This document shows, in pieces, positions 1 to 7,077 of a DNA stretch of 47,211 nt (its first letter is position 1; each line of letters opens with the position of its first letter). Origin of the DNA: an uncultured Clostridia bacterium (lineage in GTDB: Bacteria > Bacillota > Clostridia > Christensenellales > Borkfalkiaceae); NCBI GenBank assembly GCA_944372515.1, contig CALVZM010000079.1:1-47211 (forward strand), given 5' to 3'. Both the position numbers and the translations under genes were made by a program. The notes under the pieces were generated by a model, which was not told the origin of the DNA, did not search any database, and worked only from the letters and a program-made list of their open reading frames with translations.

Positions 1-222
1 CCCAGCCAAGCCTGCGCGCAATGCGTGCACCGTTGGCGTTACGGAACATCCCATGTCAAAGACCTTATTGCAGTAATATGCCGCAGAATTGGCTATATCC
101 CGAAAACTCTCGGTAAGTCTGCCGAGAGCGTTCGGGAACAACAGCCAACACACCAGCATCCCCGCCGTGATGACAGCGGCGATGCCGCGTCGGTAATCGA
201 TTTTTTGCAGAAACTTTTTCAT
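1..222 (-). CDS. Membrane protein of the integrated element, N-terminal part only
   Basis: The gene starts with an ATG at 222 and runs off the left edge after 74 codons, so only its N-terminus is visible. It begins MKKFLQKIDYRRG, followed by a hydrophobic helix at about residues 15-30 and a polar stretch containing FRDIANSAAYYCNKVF and TPTVHAL. The start codon overlaps the stop of the 30-aa peptide gene (ATGA), so the two are translationally coupled. The position, last visible gene after a surface-protein operon, would suit a membrane-bound assembly or transfer ATPase, as in filamentous phages or conjugative elements. No ATPase motif is within the window, so that is only inference. Confidence 0.7.
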   Translation of the reverse strand, partial: MKKFLQKIDYRRGIAAVITAGMLVCWLLFPNALGRLTESFRDIANSAAYYCNKVFDMGCSVTPTVHALRAGLAG

Positions 223-311
223 ACCTGAAATCCCGTGTAAATGAAATATCCGATAAAGAGCAACACAACCATGCCCGAAAGCACACACAAAATCCGTTTG
301 AGAATTTTCAT
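219..311 (-). CDS. 30-residue hydrophobic peptide
   Basis: This tiny gene encodes 30 residues starting MKILKRILCV and is nearly all one membrane helix (LSGMVVLLFIGYFIYTG) after a short basic N-terminus. It lies 2 nt after the stop of the 644-aa protein gene and overlaps the next start by ATGA, so three genes are packed without gaps. A basic head plus a single helix of about 20 residues is the architecture of very small virion coat peptides (such as pVII/pIX of filamentous phage) and also of small membrane regulators. The coupling on both sides is the main reason to call it real. Confidence 0.65.
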   Translation of the reverse strand: MKILKRILCVLSGMVVLLFIGYFIYTGFQV

Positions 312-313
312 TC

Positions 314-2248
314 TTATTCCCTCTTATTCTTTCTGTTTTTCACGGCGTTGGAGATCGCCTTGAAGAGCGTACAGATCGCTTTCCAAAGAAGTCCCAACAA
401 CGTCGTAATCGGTCCCCAAAGAAAAACGACCAAAGCAATACCGATAATCAAAAATACGACCGCCAAAACGCTATTGAAAGATTCCCGAAGGGCTTGCAGG
501 AAATCTTTCAGCCATGCCGCCAACTTGTCCGACGTCGTATCCTCCGCCGGCGTGCCGTTCGCAATGACGTCGATCGGATCGGACACGACGCCCAGCACCG
601 TAACCGCTCCTTCTTCGCTTTTGAGGGATATGTCTATGATATCAAAGTCCAGATATACCGTCTCTTGCATCAGGCGGGCGTTCGAGTCCGTTTCATACGG
701 ATCGAAAAATCCCGTCGCGTCATTGTTCAGGTTGTACGCCTCCACGCTGTAAAAATCGCTCTGCGCGAAATGGAACACATACACCGCCCCGTCCTGACTG
801 TTGGCGTCGTAATACGCCTTGAAATCCTCATAACAGCTCTCGTCTATGTAATATTCCGATTCCACCTGCGCCGCGCTCAGACATCGCTCCGCCTTCTGTA
901 TCGCAGGCATGGTGTACGGCGTTTCCGTTTCCATACCCCAAAATTCGTTCCACCAATTGTCGAACGTGATGCCCGTCAGATGAAATTCGTCTTCTGCCGA
1001 AAGGCTCTTGTCCGTCATTTCGTCGGCGACACGGGAGAACAGTTCCGATGAATACCGCCCGAGAATGAGATCGTCCTTCCCCTTCGAGTATGCCAGCATA
1101 TACTCTCGGATCGTTTCCGAGCGCAAGACATAATCGTCCGCGGAATCCATCTGATCCATGCCGCCCTCCACGGGAAATATGTATTTCAGATTGGAAATGG
1201 TATGATCCGCATAATAGCCCTTTGTATCCCAGTCCAACGACACGCGGGCCTTATTGTAAGCATAATCATAAACGACGGAAGAGACCCCTTGTCCGTAATT
1301 TATATATTCCCGTCCCGCGCCGAACCCGTATTGCAGGTCTTTGCCCGTTATGTCCTGCCCCATGTACCCGAGCAATTCATTGTACACATCGCTGTTGCCC
1401 GTCAGGAACATCCAATCGGTTACCGCTTCCAGATAAGTAAAATGCACCGCATACAATTCCCCGTACTTTTCGATCAGCTCGTTGGGCACGGCGAAATATA
1501 CGCAAGCCAGCGAATCCTGCGTGTGCTCCTCGCCGTTGTTTCCGTCCGGACGGTAAAAGGCATGCTCCACGTCCAAGGACACCGTGTCGCTGTTCTGTTT
1601 GGTAACCGTCAATGTGTTTTCCTGCACGTACTTCCCGTATCCCGCCGCATAGCCCGAAAAACGATAGATCGCGCCGACCTTGTAATCGTTCGCCAGGGCA
1701 TACCCTTCCCGGTGAAGCTGTATCCCCGCAAGGTCGTACCGCCGTTCGCCGTGCAGACGGTTCTGCTCCAATGCGTTGGAGAGGATCTCGTTGTCTTCGT
1801 CCGTTACGCGGAATTTCCAGAGCAGTCCCGCGTTTATCCCCGTGCTCTGACCGCAATAATGCAAGTCCATGTTCGCATACTTCGTCGGGTTGCCGTCCGC
1901 GTCGTAAGACACCGCCATGTTCAAGGCGTTCTTCCCGTCTTCCGCCGCAAAGTCGTACCCGCGCACATTGCAGACATACACATACAGCCCGTAATTGACA
2001 TTCTTTTCCCTTTCCGCCGCAAAACAGTATTCCGTGAAATAGACCGCTATCCCGTCCTCTCCCGCCGCGGCAATCATGTCTGAAAGCAGGACCGCCGAAA
2101 TGTCCTCGTTCACGTCCGTATCGTCGAACGCATTTTTCCCCGTCTCTGTCTCTGCCGCCGATACCGATACGGAGCGCACGGGCATGCCCGCAAACACCGC
2201 CCCGAACGATAATACCGCCGACAAGAATAAACTCAACAATATCTTCAT
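314..2248 (-). CDS. Large secreted surface protein with C-terminal membrane anchor
   Basis: This 644-aa protein is not recognised. It has a clear signal peptide (MKILLSLFLSAVLSFGAVFA, with cleavage likely near SVSVSAA at about residue 30) and a long, acidic, Tyr/Asp-rich extracellular region. One strong membrane helix follows at about residues 592-610 (SVLAVVFLIIGIALVVFLWG), then a hydrophobic stretch and a basic tail (NAVKNRKNKRE). The topology is N-out with a short cytoplasmic C-terminus, which resembles adsorption proteins of filamentous phages and many Gram-positive surface proteins. It sits 30 nt after the SGNH hydrolase and 2 nt before the 30-aa peptide. A host-envelope protein carried as cargo is an alternative. 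Confidence 0.75.
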   Translation of the reverse strand: MKILLSLFLSAVLSFGAVFAGMPVRSVSVSAAETETGKNAFDDTDVNEDISAVLLSDMIAAAGEDGIAVYFTEYCFAAEREKNVNYGLYVYVCNVRGYDFAAEDGKNALNMAVSYDADGNPTKYANMDLHYCGQSTGINAGLLWKFRVTDEDNEILSNALEQNRLHGERRYDLAGIQLHREGYALANDYKVGAIYRFSGYAAGYGKYVQENTLTVTKQNSDTVSLDVEHAFYRPDGNNGEEHTQDSLACVYFAVPNELIEKYGELYAVHFTYLEAVTDWMFLTGNSDVYNELLGYMGQDITGKDLQYGFGAGREYINYGQGVSSVVYDYAYNKARVSLDWDTKGYYADHTISNLKYIFPVEGGMDQMDSADDYVLRSETIREYMLAYSKGKDDLILGRYSSELFSRVADEMTDKSLSAEDEFHLTGITFDNWWNEFWGMETETPYTMPAIQKAERCLSAAQVESEYYIDESCYEDFKAYYDANSQDGAVYVFHFAQSDFYSVEAYNLNNDATGFFDPYETDSNARLMQETVYLDFDIIDISLKSEEGAVTVLGVVSDPIDVIANGTPAEDTTSDKLAAWLKDFLQALRESFNSVLAVVFLIIGIALVVFLWGPITTLLGLLWKAICTLFKAISNAVKNRKNKRE

Positions 2249-2278
2249 GCCGCTCGTCCTCGCTCCCTTCGTGCTTTG

Positions 2279-3613
2279 TCAATATTCCGCATAACTGCGC
2301 AACCGCTCGTACAACGTCTGATAGAACACGCCCAGATACTCCTCCGCCTTTTCGTCCGATTGAAATTTTTCATATCTGTAAGACGGATCGGCTATCTCCA
2401 TATACTGGTTGTAGATCGATTGATACCTGTCCGCCGCTTCCGTAATGGAATGATCGTATACGATATGCCCCTCGAGCAGTTCTTCCGCCAGATACGGCGC
2501 GATGACTTCCGCCTCCCGCTTATATCCCGCCGACGTGCTGTGCACCGTGTCTTTCAGGTATCGATCGTATTCCTCTTCCGTATTCCCCCAGGCTTCGTTG
2601 TAGAGGTCGATGAACAGCAAGCCGTAATACTCCGCGACTTCTCCCACCGCCTTTGCCTTCTCCGCCACGTCGTCCGCGCGGGACCGGTGCGGGGACGCAA
2701 GCACGATCTTCACGTCCTCTTTCAGTCCCCGCACTTTTTCCACAATATACTTGTATCCCGCGCATACGCTCGCATTCTCCGCATTGCTCGGCTCGTCCGC
2801 TACCGTGCCGGGGACGCTCCCCGTGCTGTTGAACAGACCCATCACGAATACCAGATCGATCCCTTCCAGCGTGGTCTGTGTTACCTTATCCGCAAACACG
2901 TTGATCTTTGTCCCGCCGATCGCAAGGTTTTCATAGGAAAGATATGTGTCCCGTTGCACATAGTCCTGCCAATCCCCCGTCTCGGACAGGCTGTCCCCCA
3001 ATGTCAGCATGGTGTACGCCGACAGGTCCGCCACCGTCGCCGCTTTCCGCTCGAGTTCCACCAATTCCAGTTTCGTCCAGTCCCCCCAGTCCGCCGTATA
3101 TTCGTTATACATGCTTATGAAGACATAGCTCGCGCCCGTCGGCACCGTGATCGGCATGCTCACCAGGTCCGCAGTCCCGATGACACATTCCGGATCCCAT
3201 TCGCCTTCCGCCACCTGATCCGATCTCGTCTTATAGACCACCTTCGACACGTCTTGCACCTGTCCGTCATAGAGAAAACAATACGTCTTCCCCGCCTCCA
3301 CGGGTATGCCCGTTTCCAACGTGGTATAGTCCGCGTTTTCGTCCGTGGATCCCACATTGTTCAGATGACGGCCCGTCAAAAGCGTGTAATCCTTGATCAG
3401 GTTTTCGCTGACAATGGTATACCCCGCAAGAAGATCCGTATCTTCGCCCGTGTCGTCCTCTTCGGTTTCCCCGTTGTCCGAACCGCTACTGCCTGTTTGA
3501 GTACTGTCCGCGGCAGGCTCTTGCTCTTTCAGCATCCCCGCCAGTCCCACGCTCAATGCCGCGATCGCGGCAATCAAAAGCAATGCAAGCAATACATTCG
3601 TTATCTGTTTCAT
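2279..3613 (-). CDS. Membrane-anchored SGNH/GDSL hydrolase with adsorption-type domain
   Basis: The 444-aa protein starts at ATG 3613 behind a good ribosome site (GGAGG). An N-terminal helix (VLLALLLIAAIAALSVGLAG) anchors it, and an acidic Ser/Thr/Gly linker follows. A beta-sandwich module at about residues 70-190 has the pattern of phage tail-fibre and carbohydrate-contact modules (NLIKDY...IPVEAGKTY...TVPTGASYVF). The SGNH hydrolase domain shows GDSLSETG (Ser), IGG (Gly), GLFN (Asn) and DTVHSTS (Asp/His), so a deacetylase or esterase acting on surface glycans is likely. The last 60 residues form a separate helical module ending TLYERLRSYAEY, which recurs at the end of the 33836-34327 protein in the capsid cluster. 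The substrate is unknown. Confidence 0.85.
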   Translation of the reverse strand: MKQITNVLLALLLIAAIAALSVGLAGMLKEQEPAADSTQTGSSGSDNGETEEDDTGEDTDLLAGYTIVSENLIKDYTLLTGRHLNNVGSTDENADYTTLETGIPVEAGKTYCFLYDGQVQDVSKVVYKTRSDQVAEGEWDPECVIGTADLVSMPITVPTGASYVFISMYNEYTADWGDWTKLELVELERKAATVADLSAYTMLTLGDSLSETGDWQDYVQRDTYLSYENLAIGGTKINVFADKVTQTTLEGIDLVFVMGLFNSTGSVPGTVADEPSNAENASVCAGYKYIVEKVRGLKEDVKIVLASPHRSRADDVAEKAKAVGEVAEYYGLLFIDLYNEAWGNTEEEYDRYLKDTVHSTSAGYKREAEVIAPYLAEELLEGHIVYDHSITEAADRYQSIYNQYMEIADPSYRYEKFQSDEKAEEYLGVFYQTLYERLRSYAEY

Positions 3614-3681
3614 AATAGTCCTCCTCTTTCTCTTCAAAAAAATTACGGCTGCCTGCAATTGTTACAGACAGCCGTCTTGCC

Positions 3682-4257
3682 TTACTTGCTCACCTTCTCG
3701 AACTGCACGTCCGACAAAGTAAACGTCGCGCCTTCTTCCGTCTCCGCGGGAATTCCCACATAGAACGGACCGCTTCCTTCCGTCAGAACGCATCCTTCCA
3801 AAGTGAACGTCTTCGCCTCGCCCGCCGTCAGCGCCGCTTCCTGCATGAGAGAATCCGTACCGTCAAAACGATATCGGATATCTCCGTCGCACGACAGTTC
3901 CGCCGTAAAGGTTACGGTAAACTCGTCCCCGATTTTGAGCCCTTCCTTCTCGCCCGGCTGATAACGGAAATAAAAATAATCCGTGCCCCAGTCCTCCGCC
4001 GTTACCGTCAGGACGCCGTTCTTTTCCGTCGGCTCCTCTTCAAACACCGCGCCGTCCGACGCGTTGTAGAACCACTTCCCCGGCGTGTCCCGCACCACTG
4101 CGTTCGTACCCTCGGGCAGTTTGCCGCCGTCGAACGCGCCGAATATGTACGCGCTCAGCGCCGCAACCGCCGCAATCAGCAGTACGCCGAACACCGCCAC
4201 GATCACCCACTTGACTTTATCCGAAAGGATATGCTCGTCCAATTGTGCATACGACAT
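3682..4257 (-). CDS. Membrane-anchored beta-sandwich (carbohydrate-binding-like) protein
   Basis: This 191-aa protein has about 17 polar residues, one membrane helix (WVIVAVFGVLLIAAVAALSAYIFG) and an exported domain of about 145 residues rich in Thr, Glu, Gly and aromatics. The order of strands and the ending FTLSDVQFEKV are typical of jelly-roll carbohydrate-binding modules (CBM4/9-like), but no family is certain. Its helix carries LLIAAVAALS, nearly identical to LLIAAIAALS in the adjacent SGNH hydrolase. This suggests the two share an anchor that packs against the same partner. An AAAGGAAG ribosome site precedes ATG 4257. Confidence 0.7.
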   Translation of the reverse strand: MSYAQLDEHILSDKVKWVIVAVFGVLLIAAVAALSAYIFGAFDGGKLPEGTNAVVRDTPGKWFYNASDGAVFEEEPTEKNGVLTVTAEDWGTDYFYFRYQPGEKEGLKIGDEFTVTFTAELSCDGDIRYRFDGTDSLMQEAALTAGEAKTFTLEGCVLTEGSGPFYVGIPAETEEGATFTLSDVQFEKVSK

Positions 4258-4275
4258 CTTCCTTTCTCCGCCTCC

Positions 4276-4644
4276 TTAGCCTCGCTCGGACATCTGCGAT
4301 GCGAAATAGTTCAAGAGCATCTTGTCCGTGGGGCCCTTTGCCTTCACCGGGCATTCGATGATCTCCCCGTTCTCGTCCGCACTCGCCACGCTGTAACGGT
4401 TGCCCGCGATCACCGCGCCGCTGTCGTCCTTGAACTCGAACGGCGTTACGTGCAGTTCCGCTTCCCCGCCGTCCCCGAACAGAATGTCCAGGATCTCATA
4501 CCCCGCTATGTCCTGCGCTTCCACTTCCGCCTTCACGGGCTTGCCCCGCAGCATGCCCGTGATGAAGTACGAATAGCAATTCCTGCCCTTGAACTGAAAG
4601 GTCGTCCGTTCCACCGTGAATACGCTCTGTTTGTTCTCTGCCAT
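4276..4644 (-). CDS. Small beta-rich protein of the element
   Basis: The 122-aa protein is soluble, mildly acidic and predicted mostly beta-strand (SVFTVERTTFQFKGRNCYSYFITG, then ILDILFGDGGEAELHVTPFEF). It has no signal peptide or membrane helix. It is the second gene of the operon starting near 5062, between a basic protein and the membrane-anchored display proteins. A small cytoplasmic beta-barrel at this place would fit a single-strand-DNA-binding or assembly protein, but no sequence motif proves that and I do not recognise the family. A ribosome site (AAAGGAGAAAAAG) precedes ATG 4644. Confidence 0.65.
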   Translation of the reverse strand: MAENKQSVFTVERTTFQFKGRNCYSYFITGMLRGKPVKAEVEAQDIAGYEILDILFGDGGEAELHVTPFEFKDDSGAVIAGNRYSVASADENGEIIECPVKAKGPTDKMLLNYFASQMSERG

Positions 4645-4669
4645 TTCTCTTTTTCTCCTTTATGATTTT

Positions 4670-5014
4670 TTACTTCTTCCCCGCAAGGAAGTCCTTGATG
4701 CGCTGTAGCCAGCCCTTCTTCATGCGCGATACGTTCGCCGCGTCGCGTCTGGGCATGCCGCTGTCCATTGCCTGCTTGTACTTGTAGAGCCCCGCATGGT
4801 CGCTTTGACACTGCAGATACCCCGAACGCATGCCCGCTTCATAGTCCGTGAGCTGACGCCCTTCCTTGGGACCGTGCATGTGCACTTTGGCTCTGCGTTC
4901 CTCCGCATAGCCCTTCGCGCGCTTCGACGGCACCGACCATCTGCCGTCCCGGTATTTGTCCCTTCCCGCAGACATGCCCCCGCCGTTTGAGGCGTTGCCG
5001 TTATTTTTTGCCAC
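4670..5014 (-). CDS. Small basic protein, first gene of the surface operon
   Basis: I place the start at GTG 5014 because AGGAGG stands at the right distance upstream; the longer in-frame ATG lacks a ribosome site. The 114-aa product is strongly basic, opens with an Asn/Gly-rich disordered stretch and continues with YRDGRWSVPSKRAKGYAEERRAK. A conserved-looking core follows (LTDYEAGMRSGYLQCQSDHAGLY) and then a basic amphipathic C-terminus (WLQRIKDFLAGKK). There are no membrane segments. Charge and position suggest nucleic-acid contact, but the function is unknown. Confidence 0.65.
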   Translation of the reverse strand: MAKNNGNASNGGGMSAGRDKYRDGRWSVPSKRAKGYAEERRAKVHMHGPKEGRQLTDYEAGMRSGYLQCQSDHAGLYKYKQAMDSGMPRRDAANVSRMKKGWLQRIKDFLAGKK

Positions 5015-5068
5015 TCGTCTTTTTACCTCCTGTTCGTTTGTTTTCGCCCGTATCGCCGCTGGCACAGC

Positions 5069-5097
5069 CTTATATATTCAATTGTCTTTACGGTAAA
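5069..5097 (-). promoter_or_regulatory. Candidate promoter of the surface-protein operon
   Basis: On the minus strand TTTACC (5097-5092) is followed after exactly 17 nt by TATAAG (5074-5069). Transcription would start near 5062 and give a leader of about 48 nt before GTG 5014. The adjacent DNA at 5100-5150 holds GC-rich inverted repeats without a T-run, so no convincing terminator separates it from the upstream regulatory operon. Confidence 0.55.
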
Positions 5098-5226
5098 CGA
5101 ACGCATTCTCTCGCGGGGCGTTCCGCCCCCCTGCGGCGGGGAGTTTGATGCGGCCGCTTGTCTTTTACAAGACTTCCCTCTCCGCCTGTTTCCATCTTCT
5201 TTGCGTTCGGTTACTTACGATCTGAC

Positions 5227-5478
5227 CTACCCGACGTATCTTCTCGAATACGCCTGGCAGGGGAACCGCGTTCCGTCCGTGTACTGCCGTTCGGAAAACC
5301 AACGCTCGAACTGCCTGTCCCGCATCGGCGTGCGGCGGTAATAGATGTCCCGGCTGAAGACGAACCCGTTCCCGTTCTCGTCTTCCTCGAAGGACAACAC
5401 CTGGTTGACGATGTAGCCCTTCGTCCGGTATACGTTCGTCGCCCCGTCCACAAACTTCGGTATCTCTTCCGCTGTCAT
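5227..5478 (-). CDS. 83-aa hypothetical protein of regulatory operon
   Basis: This 83-aa soluble protein starts MTAEEIPKFVDGATNVYRTKGY and ends in a basic, aromatic region (RQFERWFSERQYTDGTRF). Its ATG overlaps the stop of the 106-aa sigma-like gene (ATGA), so it is translationally coupled and third in a three-gene operon. No domain is recognised. The overlap architecture is the best evidence that it is expressed. It may modulate the two regulators upstream. Confidence 0.6.
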   Translation of the reverse strand: MTAEEIPKFVDGATNVYRTKGYIVNQVLSFEEDENGNGFVFSRDIYYRRTPMRDRQFERWFSERQYTDGTRFPCQAYSRRYVG

Positions 5479-5795
5479 TTGCCTTCACCTCCTTTTTGTC
5501 CGTTCAAAGCCCGACGGATATAATCGCACAGGCTGTTGTTCAGGTCTTTGATGTAATTGACGGAATAGTCCCTGTCATAGGCGAATGCCGCCTGCGTATT
5601 GTTCTGTATGTATAGAGAAACATAGAGATCGAACAAGATCGGCGGCGCCTGTTCCATCGCGCGGTTGTACCGCTCGGCTTTGCGGATGACGTTGTTGACG
5701 ATATACTCCGCCGAGGCCCTTTCAAACACTTGCTTGTGCGCATAGTAATAGCGGATGTCCTTGAGGTCTTCCCGCACTTTTTCCAAATCGCTCAT
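5475..5795 (-). CDS. Sigma-like/ArpU-type small regulator
   Basis: The 106-aa protein begins MSDLEKVREDLKDIRYYYAH and has a charged helical first half. The second half (YIQNNTQAAFAYDRDYSVNYIKDLNNSLCDYI) reads as a helix-turn-helix of the sigma-70 region 4 type. Proteins of this layout and size occur in clostridial phages and integrative elements as sigma-like or ArpU-like activators of late genes. That function is inferred from layout. Its ATG at 5795 overlaps the stop of the HTH regulator gene (ATGA) and its own stop overlaps the 83-aa gene, so all three are coupled. It may drive the promoter near 5080. Confidence 0.65.
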   Translation of the reverse strand: MSDLEKVREDLKDIRYYYAHKQVFERASAEYIVNNVIRKAERYNRAMEQAPPILFDLYVSLYIQNNTQAAFAYDRDYSVNYIKDLNNSLCDYIRRALNGQKGGEGK

Positions 5796-6148
5796 AACCT
5801 CCTCCCGCTTTTGTCCCTGCCCCTGTCTCCGGGAGAAAGGAAACTGTCTAAAATCGACTGCATAATTTTTCTCTCCTCCTCGTCCAGTCCGACCGACAAT
5901 GTTTTCAGCAGTTCCGCCTGCCGCGGCGTCAGATAGTGCATGCCCGGCTGAAAGTGTCCCATCACAAACACGCCGCCGTTGTTCCCCTGTTTTGTATAGA
6001 CGGGATAAGAACAGGAAAGGAGCAGGATATCGTTGCGCATCGTGCGCTCGCAGACGCCGAACTCCGCCGCAAGGTGCGCCACCGTATCTCGTCGGCGTTC
6101 GCATAAATATTCCAATATTTCCAGCCGCCGTTCGCTCGTATTTTTCAC
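5792..6148 (-). CDS. HTH transcriptional regulator (DeoR/HTH_11-like)
   Basis: The 118-aa protein starts MKNTSERRLEILEYLCERR. Residues 5-60 form a winged helix-turn-helix of the DeoR/HTH_11 type (VAHLAAEFGVCERTMRNDI is the recognition segment), with a hairpin wing YTKQGNNGGVFV. The C-terminal half (LTPRQAELLKTLSVGLDEEERKIMQSILDSF) resembles the linker of WYL-type regulators but the ligand domain is missing. It is the first gene of the leftward operon, with an AAGGAG ribosome site, and is read divergently from the excisionase-integrase pair. It is a good candidate for the element's switch protein. Confidence 0.75.
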   Translation of the reverse strand: MKNTSERRLEILEYLCERRRDTVAHLAAEFGVCERTMRNDILLLSCSYPVYTKQGNNGGVFVMGHFQPGMHYLTPRQAELLKTLSVGLDEEERKIMQSILDSFLSPGDRGRDKSGRRL

Positions 6149-6198
6149 CCATTTTTTCTCCTTCGCGACTCATCTGCACGTATTCTATCATAGTAACC

Positions 6199-6213
6199 GG
6201 CAACCTAATTGCC
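6199..6213. promoter_or_regulatory. Palindrome, candidate operator of the element switch
   Basis: GGCAACCTAATTGCC is an inverted repeat with 5-bp arms GGCAA/TTGCC, about 50 bp upstream of the HTH regulator gene and next to the possible -10 elements TATGAT and TAGAAT on the minus strand (6184-6194 region). The position between two divergent transcription units suits an autoregulatory operator. Binding is inferred. Confidence 0.4.
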
Positions 6214-6579
6214 TGTTTGAAAAAATTTTTTTAATTTTTTTTGAAAAATTTTTCGGGAGAGCCGCGTACGCCTTCGAGACATAAAAAAACGCCGACGCGA
6301 CCCCTTCGTTCCCGCACAAAAAAGCCGCCCCGGCATCCTTTTGTATTTTTTCTTTTATATTATTCTTGTCCCCGGAAGGGTAAGAAGACTTCTTTGTCTT
6401 TCTCCTTTTTCGTCGGGTATCGGAAAACTTCGTCGCCGTCAAGGGAAAAAATGATCGCCGAAAACCGCCAGCCTGCCCCGCTCTTCACGCAATGATTTTT
6501 TCTTTTTCCTTGACTGCTCTCTCCTTTTCCGATGTTTCCGCCCCGTCGAAAGACAAATTCTTCAAAGGAGTATTTCTCT
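6214..6579. other. Divergent intergenic region with A/T tracts
   Basis: About 365 bp separate the leftward regulator operon from the rightward excisionase gene. The left part (6217-6253) consists of phased A and T tracts likely to be intrinsically bent. The rest is pyrimidine-rich on the plus strand and contains only low-complexity reading frames with no ribosome site. A weak rightward promoter may exist near 6335-6365 (TATATTATTCT), but no convincing -35 was found. Confidence 0.45.
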
Positions 6580-7077
6580 ATGTCCAAAATCAGAAAACAA
6601 TCGGCTTTCACCCACGCAGAACCCTCTCTGTACTCTACCCTTTCCACACTTTCCCCCACCTTTTCCCGCTCCGCGCCCACTCGCTTTTCGGCGGAAAAAT
6701 CTGCTATACTGCCTACGGACAATCGATCCGACCGCTATGCGGACGGAATTTTTCAGGGAGGAAACGGGATTATAAGCCCCTCGGCTTTTTGTCCGTCCTG
6801 TTACGACGATATGTACAACTCTTTCAACATCAATCTGGAATCTCTCATCAACACCGAAACGGAGCGCCTTGCGAACAAGCTCGGAAAATCCTTTCTCGAC
6901 TGCGAGGACATCGTCCGTCTCACAGGACTCGGACGGGACAACGCGCGCTCGCTCATGCACAACCATTCCTTCCCTGTCGTCAAAGTGGGAAACAGGCAGG
7001 TAGTCAGTATTCTCGCCTTCGTTACCTGGCAGATGAGAGAATATCTCGAAGGAGACAACCGCTATGGCAACCGTTAA
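6580..7077 (+). CDS. HTH/excisionase-like protein upstream of integrase
   Basis: I start it at ATG 6580 because AAAGGAG lies 9 nt upstream, giving 165 aa. The first 75 residues are Ser/Pro/Thr-rich and poorly conserved in character. The C-terminal 90 residues (from MYNSFNINLESL at 6811) hold the recognisable part, SFLDCEDIVRLTGLGRDNARSLMHNHSFPVVKVGNRQVV. This is a MerR/HTH_17-type fold as in excisionases and recombination directionality factors. An internal start is possible: a second ribosome site (AGGGAGG, 6755-6761) precedes an in-frame ATT at 6769. The gene overlaps the integrase start by 14 nt. Confidence 0.7.
   Translation: MSKIRKQSAFTHAEPSLYSTLSTLSPTFSRSAPTRFSAEKSAILPTDNRSDRYADGIFQGGNGIISPSAFCPSCYDDMYNSFNINLESLINTETERLANKLGKSFLDCEDIVRLTGLGRDNARSLMHNHSFPVVKVGNRQVVSILAFVTWQMREYLEGDNRYGNR

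Noticed and set aside
5100..5160. GC-rich repeats before the surface operon as terminator
   Set aside because: The arms pair imperfectly in several ways and no T-run follows on the minus strand.
6241..6722. Short frames in the divergent intergenic region (84 and 120 codons)
   Set aside because: They are low-complexity, Lys/Arg/Pro- or Glu-rich, have no ribosome site and lie in pyrimidine-rich or A/T-tract DNA.
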